A stretch of 27,291 nt of DNA. Source: CAZNUM01 sp964539305. Its GTDB lineage: Bacteria; Fidelibacterota; Marinisomatia; Marinisomatales; TCS55. The notes beneath the pieces are model-generated. The model worked only from the letters and a program-made list of their open reading frames with translations, was not told the origin of the DNA and did not search any database. Positions 16,790 to 24,893 of the stretch are shown piece after piece; the first letter of the stretch is position 1, and every line of letters starts with the position of its first letter. The translations under genes and the position numbers were made by a program. The stretch covers positions 1 to 27,291 of the forward strand of contig CAZIIM010000025.1 in assembly GCA_964539305.1 (NCBI GenBank), written 5' to 3'.

Positions 16790-17974
16790 CTATTTCTCCA
16801 ATGCCACAATGGCCGGTAATTGATTGCCTGCCAGTAATTCCAGGGATGCACCGCCCCCGGTGGAGACGTGGGACACCGCTTCCATCAGATCAAACTTCTT
16901 CATGGCCGCAGCAGAATCGCCTCCACCTACGACTGTTTGGGTACCCCCCTGAGTGGCTTCTGCCAGCGCTTCAGCAATGGCTAATGTCCCGGCGTCAAAC
17001 GGTTCCGTTTCAAAAACACCCATGGGACCGTTCCACAGTACGGCCCCGGCAGACAGAATTTCTTTTTTAAACAGCTCTACCGTCCGGGGGCCAATATCCA
17101 GCCCCATCAAATCATCGGGAATTTTTTCGGTTGAACAGATTTGAATATTCTCCCGGTGGTCCGGGTCAGACGCGCATCGAACGTCTTCGGGAAAAAGGAT
17201 TTTAACCTTTTTCCGCGCGTTGCGCAGAATGGTTTTCGCGGCAGAAATTGAATCGTCATCGACCAGAGAATTCCCCACGGATTTCCCCATGGTTTTAAAA
17301 AAAGTAAACGCCATACCACCGCCGATTAAAACCGTATCTGCCAGATCAATCAGTCGGAGGATTAAATTAAGTTTACCGCCAATTTTGGCACCGCCCAGGA
17401 TGACCACGAATGGACGCTTTGGTTTTTTGGTAAGATCATTGAGGAAATGAAGTTCTTGCTCCATTAGCAACCCCACCCCCTTTTGGGTGAAATTGGCTGC
17501 CACACCTACGTTGGAAGCATGAGCCCGATGAGCCGTACCAAACGCATCGTTAATATATATTTCACCGTGTTTCGCCAAGGCTGCGCTGAAACTGAGATCA
17601 TTCGCTGTTTCCTCCGAGTGGAATCGCAGGTTTTCAAGCAGATGAATCTCGCCCGGTTTCAATCCCAGGGAGACGTCATGGGAATCCTCGGAAACGCAGT
17701 CGTCAGAGAATTTTATGGGCATTTCCAGAAGATCCGCCAGCGTTTCCCCTACCGGGATCAGGCTCAGAGCAGGAACAACCTTTCCTTTGGGTCGTCCCAG
17801 GTGAGACATGAGAATAAGAGCCGCTCCCTGGCGAAGACAATGCTGAATGGTGGGAAGCGCCGCCCGGATGCGAAAATCGTCCTGGACCGTTTCGCCTTTC
17901 ATCGGGACGTTAAAATCCACCCGCAGGAGCACTTTTTTATTCTTTAAATCGAACGATTTAACCGATCTTAGCAT
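16790..17974 (-). CDS. pgk: Phosphoglycerate kinase
   Basis: 394 residues, the standard length for the monomeric bacterial enzyme. The N-terminal domain has VLLRVDFNVPM and LMSHLGRPKGK, with the substrate-binding arginines (FRIRAALP). NDAFGTAHRAHAS marks the end of the N-terminal substrate loop region, and the C-terminal nucleotide domain has LGGAKIGGKL, LIGGGMAFTF and NGPMGVFE. It makes ATP from 1,3-bisphosphoglycerate in glycolysis and runs in reverse for gluconeogenesis. It lies 9 bp after comF and is followed by tpiA at 4 bp. Confidence 0.97.
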   Translation of the reverse strand: MLRSVKSFDLKNKKVLLRVDFNVPMKGETVQDDFRIRAALPTIQHCLRQGAALILMSHLGRPKGKVVPALSLIPVGETLADLLEMPIKFSDDCVSEDSHDVSLGLKPGEIHLLENLRFHSEETANDLSFSAALAKHGEIYINDAFGTAHRAHASNVGVAANFTQKGVGLLMEQELHFLNDLTKKPKRPFVVILGGAKIGGKLNLILRLIDLADTVLIGGGMAFTFFKTMGKSVGNSLVDDDSISAAKTILRNARKKVKILFPEDVRCASDPDHRENIQICSTEKIPDDLMGLDIGPRTVELFKKEILSAGAVLWNGPMGVFETEPFDAGTLAIAEALAEATQGGTQTVVGGGDSAAAMKKFDLMEAVSHVSTGGGASLELLAGNQLPAIVALEK

Positions 17975-17983
17975 GGCCCACTT

Positions 17984-18661
17984 TCAGTTTGAGACTTCCA
18001 TCTTTGGTGTTGCCACCGTAATCGCCCGTATTTCCACAGCCCCGGCGGCTTTCAGAACTTGGGCACCGGCGGAGATGGTCGCCCCGGTCGTAAGAACATC
18101 ATCAATAATCCCGATTTTACGGGCGTTCAATGGCTGCGAAATTACAAAAGCATTTTCCATATTCCGAAGCCGTTCCTCACGATGGAGCGTGGTTTGAGAA
18201 ACCGTATCCTTCTTTCGAACAAGTAATTTTGTGGAAACAGGTATATTCCATTTGGTCCCCATGCCCCGGGCAATCCAGCGGGCCTGATTGTATCCCCGGC
18301 TCCGCTTTTTAACCCGGAAAAGGGGAATCGGCATTAAACAATCCAGATCCCGGAACACTTCCTGACCCAATTCATTCGCAGCCCACTCCCCCAACAGGCG
18401 ACCAAGGCGGGCCCGATCCTCATATTTGAGTGCATGGATGACGGACTGGAGCACGTCATTAAAATACCAGCAGGCATACACCTGGTCAATCCCAGTATTA
18501 AATGGGACCTGGCGAACCCGGTTTTTTCTCTTAACCGGTTCCAGTTGGTTTTCACACTCGCTGCAAAGGAGACCCTCCGGAATGAATCTCTGGCAATAAA
18601 GACAGTGATTGGGATAAACCAGATTCAGAACGAATTGTCCCAGCGTTGATGCGTAACCCAT
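17984..18661 (-). CDS. comF: ComF family protein (phosphoribosyltransferase-like)
   Basis: 225 residues. The N-terminal zinc ribbon has four cysteines in two pairs (C20/C23 and C33/C36). The phosphoribosyltransferase-like domain has the conserved PIPLFRVKKRSRGYNQA (111-127) and the PRPP-loop motif IIDDVLTTGAT (185-195). The family includes ComF/GntX, needed for DNA uptake in naturally competent bacteria, but is found widely in non-competent ones too. It is the first gene of the long leftward train, divergent from the 998-residue gene across 68 bp. Confidence 0.92.
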   Translation of the reverse strand: MGYASTLGQFVLNLVYPNHCLYCQRFIPEGLLCSECENQLEPVKRKNRVRQVPFNTGIDQVYACWYFNDVLQSVIHALKYEDRARLGRLLGEWAANELGQEVFRDLDCLMPIPLFRVKKRSRGYNQARWIARGMGTKWNIPVSTKLLVRKKDTVSQTTLHREERLRNMENAFVISQPLNARKIGIIDDVLTTGATISAGAQVLKAAGAVEIRAITVATPKMEVSN

Positions 18662-18729
18662 AGGGTGAAATCTAAAGAGAATTCTATTTAAATCCGGCAG
18701 GGATTAGGTTAATTTTTCCGGAACCTATT
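18662..18729. promoter_or_regulatory. Divergent promoter region between comF and the PEP-synthase-like gene
   Basis: This 68 bp gap must hold the start signals for the rightward 998-residue gene and probably the promoter that opens the leftward comF-pgk-tpiA-secG train. On the minus strand TTAACC and TAAATA lie 16 bp apart and could be a weak sigma-70 promoter; on the plus strand only weak matches are seen. The gap is short, so the two promoters would overlap. Confidence 0.35.
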
Positions 18730-21726
18730 ATGGCAAATCCAATCGCTACTGAAGAGAAAAAACAGACCAATTTCCAGGATTTGATGCTGTATCGCATCCA
18801 TGAAATCCTCCTGGTTGCCAGTCCCTACGATGCCTTTATTCTTCAAGAGGACGGTCGTTTAACCCAGCAGATTCTTTACGAATACCTGGGAATGAATCTC
18901 AGCTATGCTCCCCGGGTCTGGCATGCCCGCAATGGCACCGAAGCCCTGGAGCGTCTGTCGGCCCGGAAATACGATCTGGTGATCGTCATGATGCGGATTG
19001 CAGACATGGACCCCATTTCCTTCGGTGCCAAGGTTAAGAAAAAGTACCCCAAAAAACCGGTTGTTCTCCTCGCTTTCGACGAATCGGAAATCAAACTCCT
19101 GCCCGAGGAACGGCTGAAAAAATACATTGATAAAGTATTCATCTGGTCCGGGAATGCAAATGTTTTCCCGGCCATCATTAAATACATTGAGGATATTCAT
19201 AATCTGGGACGGGACTACCGGATCGCCGATATTCGAGCCATTCTTTTTCTTGAAGATAATCCCCGCTATTACTCCATTATTCTACCTCTCATCTACCGGA
19301 TTGCCCTGAAACACGCCCGCAACCTGGTAAACAAAAGTCTGTCGGATGCGGATCGCTTGCTGGTCTTCAGAGCGCGGCCTAAAATTATTCTCCTTTCCAC
19401 CTACGAAGAAGCGATTAAATACTACAAGAAATACCGCCACAATATATTAGGCATTATTTCTGATGTGCGATATCCCCTGAAAGGCAAGCTGGATCCAGAG
19501 GCGGGGATGAAACTCACCAAGTTTGTGAAAGAAAAAGATCCGGATATGCCCATCATGCTTCAGTCCACCAACAAGGAACAGGCGCGGGAAGCCAAAAAAC
19601 TGGGAATCCATTTCCTGCACAAGGACTCCCGGACCCTCTTGCAGGACCTGGAAGATTTCATTGTCAATAATTTCGGTTTTGGTGATTTTGTATTCCGGGA
19701 TTCGAAAGGTCGCGAAATTGCCCGGGCCACCGATCTGATTACCCTTAAGAAAGCCCTTCAGAAGATCCCGATGGATACGCTGGAATACCATGCTTCACGG
19801 AATCATTTTTCTAACTGGCTGGCAGCGCGGGGAGAATTCGATGTCGCCTCCCAGCTCCGGCCCATTAAGGTGCACCAGTTCAAACAATTGGAGGACTTGA
19901 GAGGTATTATTCTGGCTGAGATCGACCGGGCCATTCAAGCGCAACACAAGGGACAGATTGTTCAGTTTTCGGATGATATCAAAGACATAAATACCAATTT
20001 CATTCGTATTTCCACCGGCTCCCTCGGCGGAAAAGCACGGGGACTGGCTTTTGCCAACTCCATGCTGGATGAATCAGGTATTCGCCAGAAATATCCCCAG
20101 ATTCAGATCAGAATTCCCCGGGTGGCAGTGATTGGAACGGATGAATTCGACCGCTTCATGAACGAAAATAACCTGTGGGAAATCGCCCTCACCAGTAAGC
20201 GTAACACCACTATTACAAAAGCTTTCTTGAAAGCAGAATTGTCCAGGGAACTGCAGAATACCCTTTCTAATTTTCTATCCGAAGTGAAATATCCCATTGC
20301 CGTCCGCTCCTCCAGTCTCCTGGAAGATTCTCAATATCAGCCCCTGGCGGGTATGTATGCGACCTTCATGCTGCCCAATGGTGACCGTCAGAAAAAGGAA
20401 CGGCTGAAAACCCTCTGTCAGGCGATTAAACTGATTTACGCATCCACCTATTACCAGGAACCCAAATCCATGATTGAAAACTCCGCCCACCGGATGGATG
20501 AGGAAAAAATGGGAATTATTATTATGGAACTGGTGGGTAAGGTTCATGAAAATCGTTTTTACCCGACCGTAAGCGGGTTGGCCCAGAGCTACAATTATTA
20601 CCCGACTTCTTACATGAAGCGGGAAGAAGGAGTCACCTTTATCGCTTTGGGGTTTGGTCGTACCATCGTTGACGGGGAAAAATCACTGCGTTTTTCCCCG
20701 AAATATCCCCGTATTATTCCCCAGTATTTTTCAGTCAAGTCCACCATTGCCAATTCCCAGAATTCCTTTTATGCCCTGAAAATGGACCAAAAGCTGGATC
20801 TGGTCAATAATATTGGTTCCGAAAACCTAGTCTCCTGCCCCCTGGAGGTGGCGGAAGCAGATGAGGAGTTACAATGGGCTGCCAGCGTAGTGTGTGAGGA
20901 AGATAATAAGATCAGAGATTCCCTTCAATATAAAGGGACCCGGGTGATCACCTTCCCCTCCTTGTTAAAGTGGAATCTCTTTCCGCTGCCCGAAATTGTT
21001 TCTGAACTTTTAGCCCTGGGGGAGCAATCACTCGGGTGCCCCGTTGAAATCGAATTCGCTGTTAATCTTTATAAAAATTCAAATCGCCCCTCTGAATTTT
21101 GTCTCCTGCAGATCAAACCCATGCCCGTGAGCGGAATCGACCATGTGCACGATTATGCCAACCTTAAGGAACAGGACATCTTTTGCAGAAGTGAAATTGC
21201 ACTTGGGAATGGAATTATTGACAATATTCAGGATATTCTTTTTGTCAATCCGGAAACCTTTGACCCGGCCAAGTCAACCGAAATCGCTCAGGAAATCGGG
21301 AAAATTAATGCCAAAATGGAGACCACCACGAGCTACCTGCTGATTGGGCCGGGGCGGTGGGGTTCGGCCGACCCCTGGCTTGGAATCCCCGTAAACTGGA
21401 ACCAAATCTCCAAAGCACGGGTGATCCTGGAACTGGGAATGAAAGACCACCCAATCGACCCCTCTTTCGGAAGCCATTTTTTCCAGAATGTTACTTCCAT
21501 GCGGATCGGTTATTTCACGATTGACCCCAATAAAAAAGGGGACTCTATTGATCTACCCTGGTTGCTGGGAAAAGAGCCGCTGAAAGAACAGCGGTACACC
21601 AAATGGTTCCATTTAAAAGAACCCCTGTTCGTGAATATCGATGGCCAGTCAGGTTTAGGAATGATTATTAAACCGCTGAAGAAGACCCTGCCCACCATGG
21701 ATGAGCAGGAGTCTTCCGGGATCTAG
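18730..21726 (+). CDS. PEP/pyruvate-binding (PEP-synthase-type ATP-grasp) protein with two N-terminal receiver-like domains
   Basis: 998 residues, apparently cytosolic. Residues about 23-155 form a receiver-like fold in which the phospho-acceptor position holds Met (VIVMMRIADMD, M87 in place of Asp). Residues about 168-313 form a second receiver with the expected residues: acidic ED (175-176), acceptor D245 (ISDVRYP), S279/T280 and K298 (LHKDS). From about 425 there is a PPDK_N/PEP-synthase ATP-grasp domain: GSLGGKARGLAFA (430-442), AVRSSSLLED (524-533), a PTVSGLAQS segment (612-620) and the closing EIEFAVN and LLQIKPMP (773-799). The phospho-His swivel and PEP-binding TIM barrel of real PEP synthases are absent; instead a C-terminal domain with GPGRWGSADPWLGIPV (873-888) follows. 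Similar proteins are often annotated as PEP synthase in Bacteroidota and relatives, but the reaction is unknown to me. Confidence 0.85.
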   Translation: MANPIATEEKKQTNFQDLMLYRIHEILLVASPYDAFILQEDGRLTQQILYEYLGMNLSYAPRVWHARNGTEALERLSARKYDLVIVMMRIADMDPISFGAKVKKKYPKKPVVLLAFDESEIKLLPEERLKKYIDKVFIWSGNANVFPAIIKYIEDIHNLGRDYRIADIRAILFLEDNPRYYSIILPLIYRIALKHARNLVNKSLSDADRLLVFRARPKIILLSTYEEAIKYYKKYRHNILGIISDVRYPLKGKLDPEAGMKLTKFVKEKDPDMPIMLQSTNKEQAREAKKLGIHFLHKDSRTLLQDLEDFIVNNFGFGDFVFRDSKGREIARATDLITLKKALQKIPMDTLEYHASRNHFSNWLAARGEFDVASQLRPIKVHQFKQLEDLRGIILAEIDRAIQAQHKGQIVQFSDDIKDINTNFIRISTGSLGGKARGLAFANSMLDESGIRQKYPQIQIRIPRVAVIGTDEFDRFMNENNLWEIALTSKRNTTITKAFLKAELSRELQNTLSNFLSEVKYPIAVRSSSLLEDSQYQPLAGMYATFMLPNGDRQKKERLKTLCQAIKLIYASTYYQEPKSMIENSAHRMDEEKMGIIIMELVGKVHENRFYPTVSGLAQSYNYYPTSYMKREEGVTFIALGFGRTIVDGEKSLRFSPKYPRIIPQYFSVKSTIANSQNSFYALKMDQKLDLVNNIGSENLVSCPLEVAEADEELQWAASVVCEEDNKIRDSLQYKGTRVITFPSLLKWNLFPLPEIVSELLALGEQSLGCPVEIEFAVNLYKNSNRPSEFCLLQIKPMPVSGIDHVHDYANLKEQDIFCRSEIALGNGIIDNIQDILFVNPETFDPAKSTEIAQEIGKINAKMETTTSYLLIGPGRWGSADPWLGIPVNWNQISKARVILELGMKDHPIDPSFGSHFFQNVTSMRIGYFTIDPNKKGDSIDLPWLLGKEPLKEQRYTKWFHLKEPLFVNIDGQSGLGMIIKPLKKTLPTMDEQESSGI

Positions 21727-21736
21727 GCTCCCATTA

Positions 21737-21767
21737 AAAAAGCCCCGTCAGCTTGGCGGGGCTTTTT
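21737..21767. terminator. Bidirectional intrinsic terminator
   Basis: A perfect 11 bp stem, AAAAAGCCCCG against CGGGGCTTTTT, with a 9 nt loop. Runs of A on the left and T on the right make it work on both strands, for the 998-residue gene and for the convergent gdhA. Confidence 0.93.
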
Positions 21768-21790
21768 AATTTAATTCCGGTTAAGGTCGT

Positions 21791-23128
21791 TTAAACCACT
21801 CCCTGATCCAGCATGGCATCTGCCACTTTGATGAATCCGGCAATATTGGCACCTTTCACATAGTTGATGTAATCCTTTTCGGTGCCATGCTGTATGCAGG
21901 CCAGATGAATATTCTTCATGATGGTCTGCAACTTTTCATCCACTTCTTCCCGGGACCAGGACATGCGCATGCTGTTCTGACTCATTTCCAGACCGGAAAC
22001 CGCCACGCCACCGGCATTGGCCGCCTTCCCGGGGCCAAACACGATCTTCTGTTCCAGAAACAATTCCACTGCCGGTAATTCGGTGGGCATATTTGCTCCT
22101 TCCACCACGCATTTGCAGCCATTCCCGATCAGTGTCTTTGCATCTTCCAGACTGATTTCATTCTGGGTAGCACAAGGCAGGGCAATATCACATTTCACGG
22201 ACCAGGGTCGCTGGTTCTCCATGAACTGAACACCGTATTTTTTCGCATATTCTTTGATACGGCCCCGTTTCACATTCTTCAGTTCCATGACAAAAGCCAG
22301 TTTCTCTTCATCGATGCCATCGGGATCGTAAATACTGCCGTTGGAATCGGACAAGGTCACCACTTTGGCCCCTAATTCCGTCGCTTTCTGTGTGGCGAAT
22401 TGTGCCACATTCCCGGAACCGGAAATAGCCACTGTTTTACCATCAAAAGAGTCCTTTTGCTCCGCCAGCATCTCCCGGGCAAAATAGACGGCTCCGTATC
22501 CGGTGGCTTCGGGACGAATAAGACTGCCGCCCCAGTTCAGAGCTTTTCCAGTGAGAACACCGGTGTATTCGTTCCTCAGACGCTTGTACTGACCGAAGAG
22601 GAAACCGATCTCCCGACCACCCACGCCGATATCACCGGCGGGAACATCCGTATTTGGCCCAATGTGACGAAACAGTTCGGACATAAAAGACTGACAGAAA
22701 CTCATTACTTCATCATCGGATTTGCCCTTGGGATCAAAATCAGAACCCCCTTTTCCCCCACCCATGGGTAACGTCGTGAGACTGTTCTTGAATACTTGTT
22801 CAAATCCCAGAAATTTTAAGATACTCAGGTTTACGGAGGGATGGAAGCGAAGACCACCTTTGTAGGGTCCAATGGCTGAATTGAACTCTACCCGGAATCC
22901 GCGGTTAATTTCCACTCCTCCCCGGTCATTCCGCCAGGGAACGCGAAAAATAATCACCCGCTCCGGTTCCGCAATCCGCTCCAGAATGCGACTGTGGATG
23001 TATTCAGGATGGTCCTGGAGAAAATCCCAAAGCGTTTCCACAACTTCGTGGACGGCCTGGAGGAATTCCTTTTCACCTGGATTCTTGGTCTCCATGTGAT
23101 TCATAAATTCTTCAACTGAATTGTACAT
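21791..23128 (-). CDS. gdhA: Glutamate dehydrogenase (hexameric, probably NADP-specific)
   Basis: 445 residues, the length of the small hexameric GDH class. Substrate and catalytic residues: K90 (GPYKGGLRFHP), K114, K126 (PMGGGKGGSDFDPKGKS) and D166 (DVPAGDIGVGGREIG). The Rossmann domain has VAISGSGNVAQFA, and the C-terminal half has VVEGANMPT and GKAANAGGVAVSGLEMSQN. It links 2-oxoglutarate and ammonia with L-glutamate; the overall type matches biosynthetic NADP enzymes, but cofactor choice is inferred from the class. ATG start with AAAGGAG 8 nt upstream. A single-gene unit ending at the shared hairpin. Confidence 0.95.
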   Translation of the reverse strand: MYNSVEEFMNHMETKNPGEKEFLQAVHEVVETLWDFLQDHPEYIHSRILERIAEPERVIIFRVPWRNDRGGVEINRGFRVEFNSAIGPYKGGLRFHPSVNLSILKFLGFEQVFKNSLTTLPMGGGKGGSDFDPKGKSDDEVMSFCQSFMSELFRHIGPNTDVPAGDIGVGGREIGFLFGQYKRLRNEYTGVLTGKALNWGGSLIRPEATGYGAVYFAREMLAEQKDSFDGKTVAISGSGNVAQFATQKATELGAKVVTLSDSNGSIYDPDGIDEEKLAFVMELKNVKRGRIKEYAKKYGVQFMENQRPWSVKCDIALPCATQNEISLEDAKTLIGNGCKCVVEGANMPTELPAVELFLEQKIVFGPGKAANAGGVAVSGLEMSQNSMRMSWSREEVDEKLQTIMKNIHLACIQHGTEKDYINYVKGANIAGFIKVADAMLDQGVV

Positions 23129-23316
23129 GTAAGTACACTCCTTTAATTAACAGGTAATGAATAATTTCATCTTAGGTAAGACGAATGAACCGTCGAAATT
23201 AGGGGAGAATACCCATACTAATCCGCTTCTTTCTCGCTGGTGTTTAAAATTCGTCACGGTGAATTTTCATTTGAAAATAGTGCCGGAATTGGAATACTTT
23301 CAGTGCCTTTTTTCAG
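23129..23316. promoter_or_regulatory. Divergent intergenic region (gdhA leftward, tRNA-Met rightward) with a 7+7 bp dyad
   Basis: No gene is convincing here; the short open frame starting at 23157 runs into the tRNA. An inverted repeat AAAATTC (23246-23252) / GAATTTT (23261-23267) with an 8 nt centre sits just upstream of the likely tRNA promoter and about 120 bp before gdhA, a plausible operator. For gdhA the minus strand has TTCGAC and TAAGAT 17 bp apart, a weak promoter candidate. Confidence 0.35.
23271..23300 (+). promoter_or_regulatory. Putative promoter of tRNA-Met
   Basis: TTGAAA (23271-23276) and TACTTT (23295-23300) are separated by 18 bp, ending 16 nt before the tRNA 5' end. The -35 is a good sigma-70 match; the -10 keeps only TA and the final T. 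Confidence 0.4.
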
Positions 23317-23393
23317 GGCGGAGTAGCTCAGTTGGTTAGAGCAGCGGAATCATAATCCGCGTGTCGGGGGTTCGAGTCCCTCCTCCGCTACCA
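23317..23393 (+). tRNA. tRNA-Met(CAT), elongator type
   Basis: 77 nt with encoded CCA. Acceptor GGCGGAG pairs with CTCCGCT, with a G-U pair at 1-72, the arrangement I recall for elongator tRNA-Met in Firmicutes. D-arm TAGCTCAGTTGGTTAGAGC; anticodon stem GCGGA/TCCGC with loop ATCATAA and anticodon CAT (23351-23353); T-arm GGGGGTTCGAGTCCCTC. The paired first bases argue against initiator tRNA. tRNA-Ile2, whose CAT is later modified, is a less likely alternative. Confidence 0.93.
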
Positions 23394-23515
23394 GGTTGCT
23401 GTTGAACGCAGCTCCCCGATCTACCCCATCCCCAGAATGACTCGTCATTAATCCTGACCCTGATTTCAGTCAATTCTCATTTAATGGCATTGTAATTTCA
23501 ACCGCGAATCAAGAG

Positions 23516-23977
23516 ATGAATAAACACGATCGTTACGAAAAAGTACTGGAAAGTGTAAAGGCCGTTCTCCTGGGAACCGGCCGGAGCCTATCCCTGGTCG
23601 CCCGTATGGCGCTGGTGGCCTCCATTTTGAAGGCAGAATTTATGGAGTGGATATTCTGCGGGTTCTACCAGGTGGTTGATCATCACCTGGAGATTGGTCC
23701 TTATCAGGGGGACGTATTAGCCTGCTCCACCATTGAATTTGGACGGGGAGTCTGTGGCGCGGCGGCAGAACAACAGAAAACGATCATTGTGAAAGATGTG
23801 AACCAGTTCCCGGGCTATATCGCCTGTGACAGTGAAACGGTTTCTGAAATTGTCGTCCCAGTGTATACCGATCATCGTCTGGTGGCTGTCCTGGACGTGG
23901 ACAGCCCCCACTCAGCTGCGTTTGATGAATCTGATCAGAAATATCTGGAGCAAATCGTAAAAATCATGACGCTTTAA
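23516..23977 (+). CDS. msrC: Free methionine-(R)-sulfoxide reductase (GAF-domain type)
   Basis: 153 residues, a single GAF domain. The three redox cysteines of fRMsr are all present at C70 (VLACSTIEFGRGVCG), C80 and C104 (GYIACDSET), with the same 10 and 24 residue spacing as Cys84, Cys94 and Cys118 of the E. coli enzyme. EIVVPVYTDHRLVAVLDVDSP completes the substrate pocket. It reduces free methionine-R-sulfoxide with thioredoxin as reductant, part of oxidative-stress repair in the cytosol. Single gene with 122 bp upstream and a strong hairpin 23 bp downstream; TGTAAT at 23491-23496 could be its -10 but lacks a clear -35. Confidence 0.93.
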   Translation: MNKHDRYEKVLESVKAVLLGTGRSLSLVARMALVASILKAEFMEWIFCGFYQVVDHHLEIGPYQGDVLACSTIEFGRGVCGAAAEQQKTIIVKDVNQFPGYIACDSETVSEIVVPVYTDHRLVAVLDVDSPHSAAFDESDQKYLEQIVKIMTL

Positions 23978-24000
23978 AGGTCGTTAACCTGTTTGAAAAT

Positions 24001-24028
24001 AAAAAAGGCTCCCGCAGGAGCCTTTTTT
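24001..24028. terminator. Bidirectional intrinsic terminator
   Basis: A perfect 12 bp stem, AAAAAAGGCTCC against GGAGCCTTTTTT, with a CGCA tetraloop. It lies between the convergent msrC and DUF350-like genes and can stop both transcripts. Confidence 0.95.
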
Positions 24029-24048
24029 TATGGGTAAAACGGAAAGGC

Positions 24049-24285
24049 TTAAATCACCTTGTAGACCAGCAGACCCACCATGACGATCAGGGAAATAAAG
24101 ATCAGGGATACGCCCATATTTCCTTTTTTAATTTCTTCCCATTCATCAATATCCGTGGAAAGCCAGTCAAAGACTTTCAGAGCGATCCCCACTCCGAAAG
24201 CGAACCCTACTGCTGCCACAATGGACCACCCCAGGGCTCTCAGATAAGTAGATAATACTCCACTCCAACTTGTCGGATCTAACAT
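24049..24285 (-). CDS. Small DUF350-like membrane protein
   Basis: 78 residues with two hydrophobic spans (about 17-38 and 57-77) joined by an acidic loop, STDIDEWEEIKKGNMGVSL. The pattern EEIKKGN followed by a membrane span resembles DUF350; the family's usual length is nearer 130 with two such units, so this would be a half-length form. No function is known. A near-ideal AAGGAGG lies 4 nt before the ATG, predicting strong translation. It follows the secreted protein gene by 9 bp, and the ribosome site fills that gap. Confidence 0.7.
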   Translation of the reverse strand: MLDPTSWSGVLSTYLRALGWSIVAAVGFAFGVGIALKVFDWLSTDIDEWEEIKKGNMGVSLIFISLIVMVGLLVYKVI

Positions 24286-24294
24286 TGAACCTCC

Positions 24295-24759
24295 TTATAG
24301 TGTTTGAATTGAATCTTTAATCCTGCGCATAAACTCGGCCGTATTAATTTTCCCCTCAGCCAGATCCACAATCACATCGGCTCGGGCGCTGGCAGTAATA
24401 ACCATATTTTCACGGGAAATGGGTACCGTAACGGTTACCTCCGTATTTTCCGGTACGATCGGGGAGTAGTCAGGATTGCTGGTTGCCAGTCTGCGCTGAT
24501 GCTGAATAGCCTGTCCAACCGAAATAAACCCGACCAGCATTACCATTTCAAAATTATTGCGCATACTATGTAAAGAAATGGAAAAAGTGTATTGTCCTTC
24601 TCCCGTCTTGGTCAAAGTCATATCAGAAGGGTCCACCTTCACCCGGTAGTATTTACAGGTATTGGTGACCTGACGGTAAAAAGCATAATTGGCGTAGAGG
24701 GACTGGGTCCCGAAAAGCAGCAGACCACATACAAGCAGATATCTCTTAATTCGCATCAT
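24295..24759 (-). CDS. Secreted protein of unknown function
   Basis: 154 residues. Residues 1-23 look like a signal peptide (MMRIKRYLLVCGLLLFG, then SLYA before NYAFY). The mature part has one Cys (35), a beta-rich central region (QYTFSISLHSMRNNFEMVMLVGF), an extended VTVTVPISRENMVITASARADVIVDL segment, and a helical end (TAEFMRRIKDSIQTL). I do not recognise a family. Two adjacent ATGs (24759 and 24756) follow GGAAG; the second has better spacing. First gene of a two-gene operon with the DUF350-like protein, behind a clear promoter. Confidence 0.75.
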   Translation of the reverse strand: MMRIKRYLLVCGLLLFGTQSLYANYAFYRQVTNTCKYYRVKVDPSDMTLTKTGEGQYTFSISLHSMRNNFEMVMLVGFISVGQAIQHQRRLATSNPDYSPIVPENTEVTVTVPISRENMVITASARADVIVDLAEGKINTAEFMRRIKDSIQTL

Positions 24760-24789
24760 TCTTCCAATAGTTACTTTAAAATGTGGGTG

Positions 24790-24819
24790 ATATTACAAGG
24801 GGAGTTTCTCGTTAGTCAA
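24790..24819 (-). promoter_or_regulatory. Sigma-70-like promoter of the secreted protein / DUF350 operon
   Basis: On the minus strand TTGACT (24814-24819) and TAATAT (24790-24795) are 18 bp apart, about 30 bp before the first ATG. The hexamers match consensus at 5/6 and 4/6. Confidence 0.6.
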
Positions 24820-24846
24820 GGTTAAATCAGCTGTTTAAGCGACCCT

Positions 24847-24871
24847 TGATCTCACCTGTACTTAGAGATCA
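24847..24871. repeat. Inverted repeat, possible operator
   Basis: TGATCTC (24847-24853) and GAGATCA (24865-24871) form a perfect 7 bp dyad with an 11 nt spacer. It lies 28 bp upstream of the -35 hexamer above and after the beta-propeller lipoprotein stop. No T-run follows, so an intrinsic terminator is unlikely. Confidence 0.35.
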
Positions 24872-24893
24872 GTGACACCAAATAACTTTTATT

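Noticed and set aside
16786..16851. Longer N-terminus for triose-phosphate isomerase
   Set aside because: The enzyme normally begins just before the AGNWKM motif; the extension overlaps pgk and has no match.
23157..23339. 60-residue plus-strand open frame
   Set aside because: Runs into the tRNA-Met gene and has no ribosome site or recognisable features.
23317..23393. Initiator tRNA-Met
   Set aside because: Initiator tRNAs have an unpaired 1-72 position and a GGG/CCC anticodon stem; here the stem is GCGGA/TCCGC and position 1-72 is a G-U pair.
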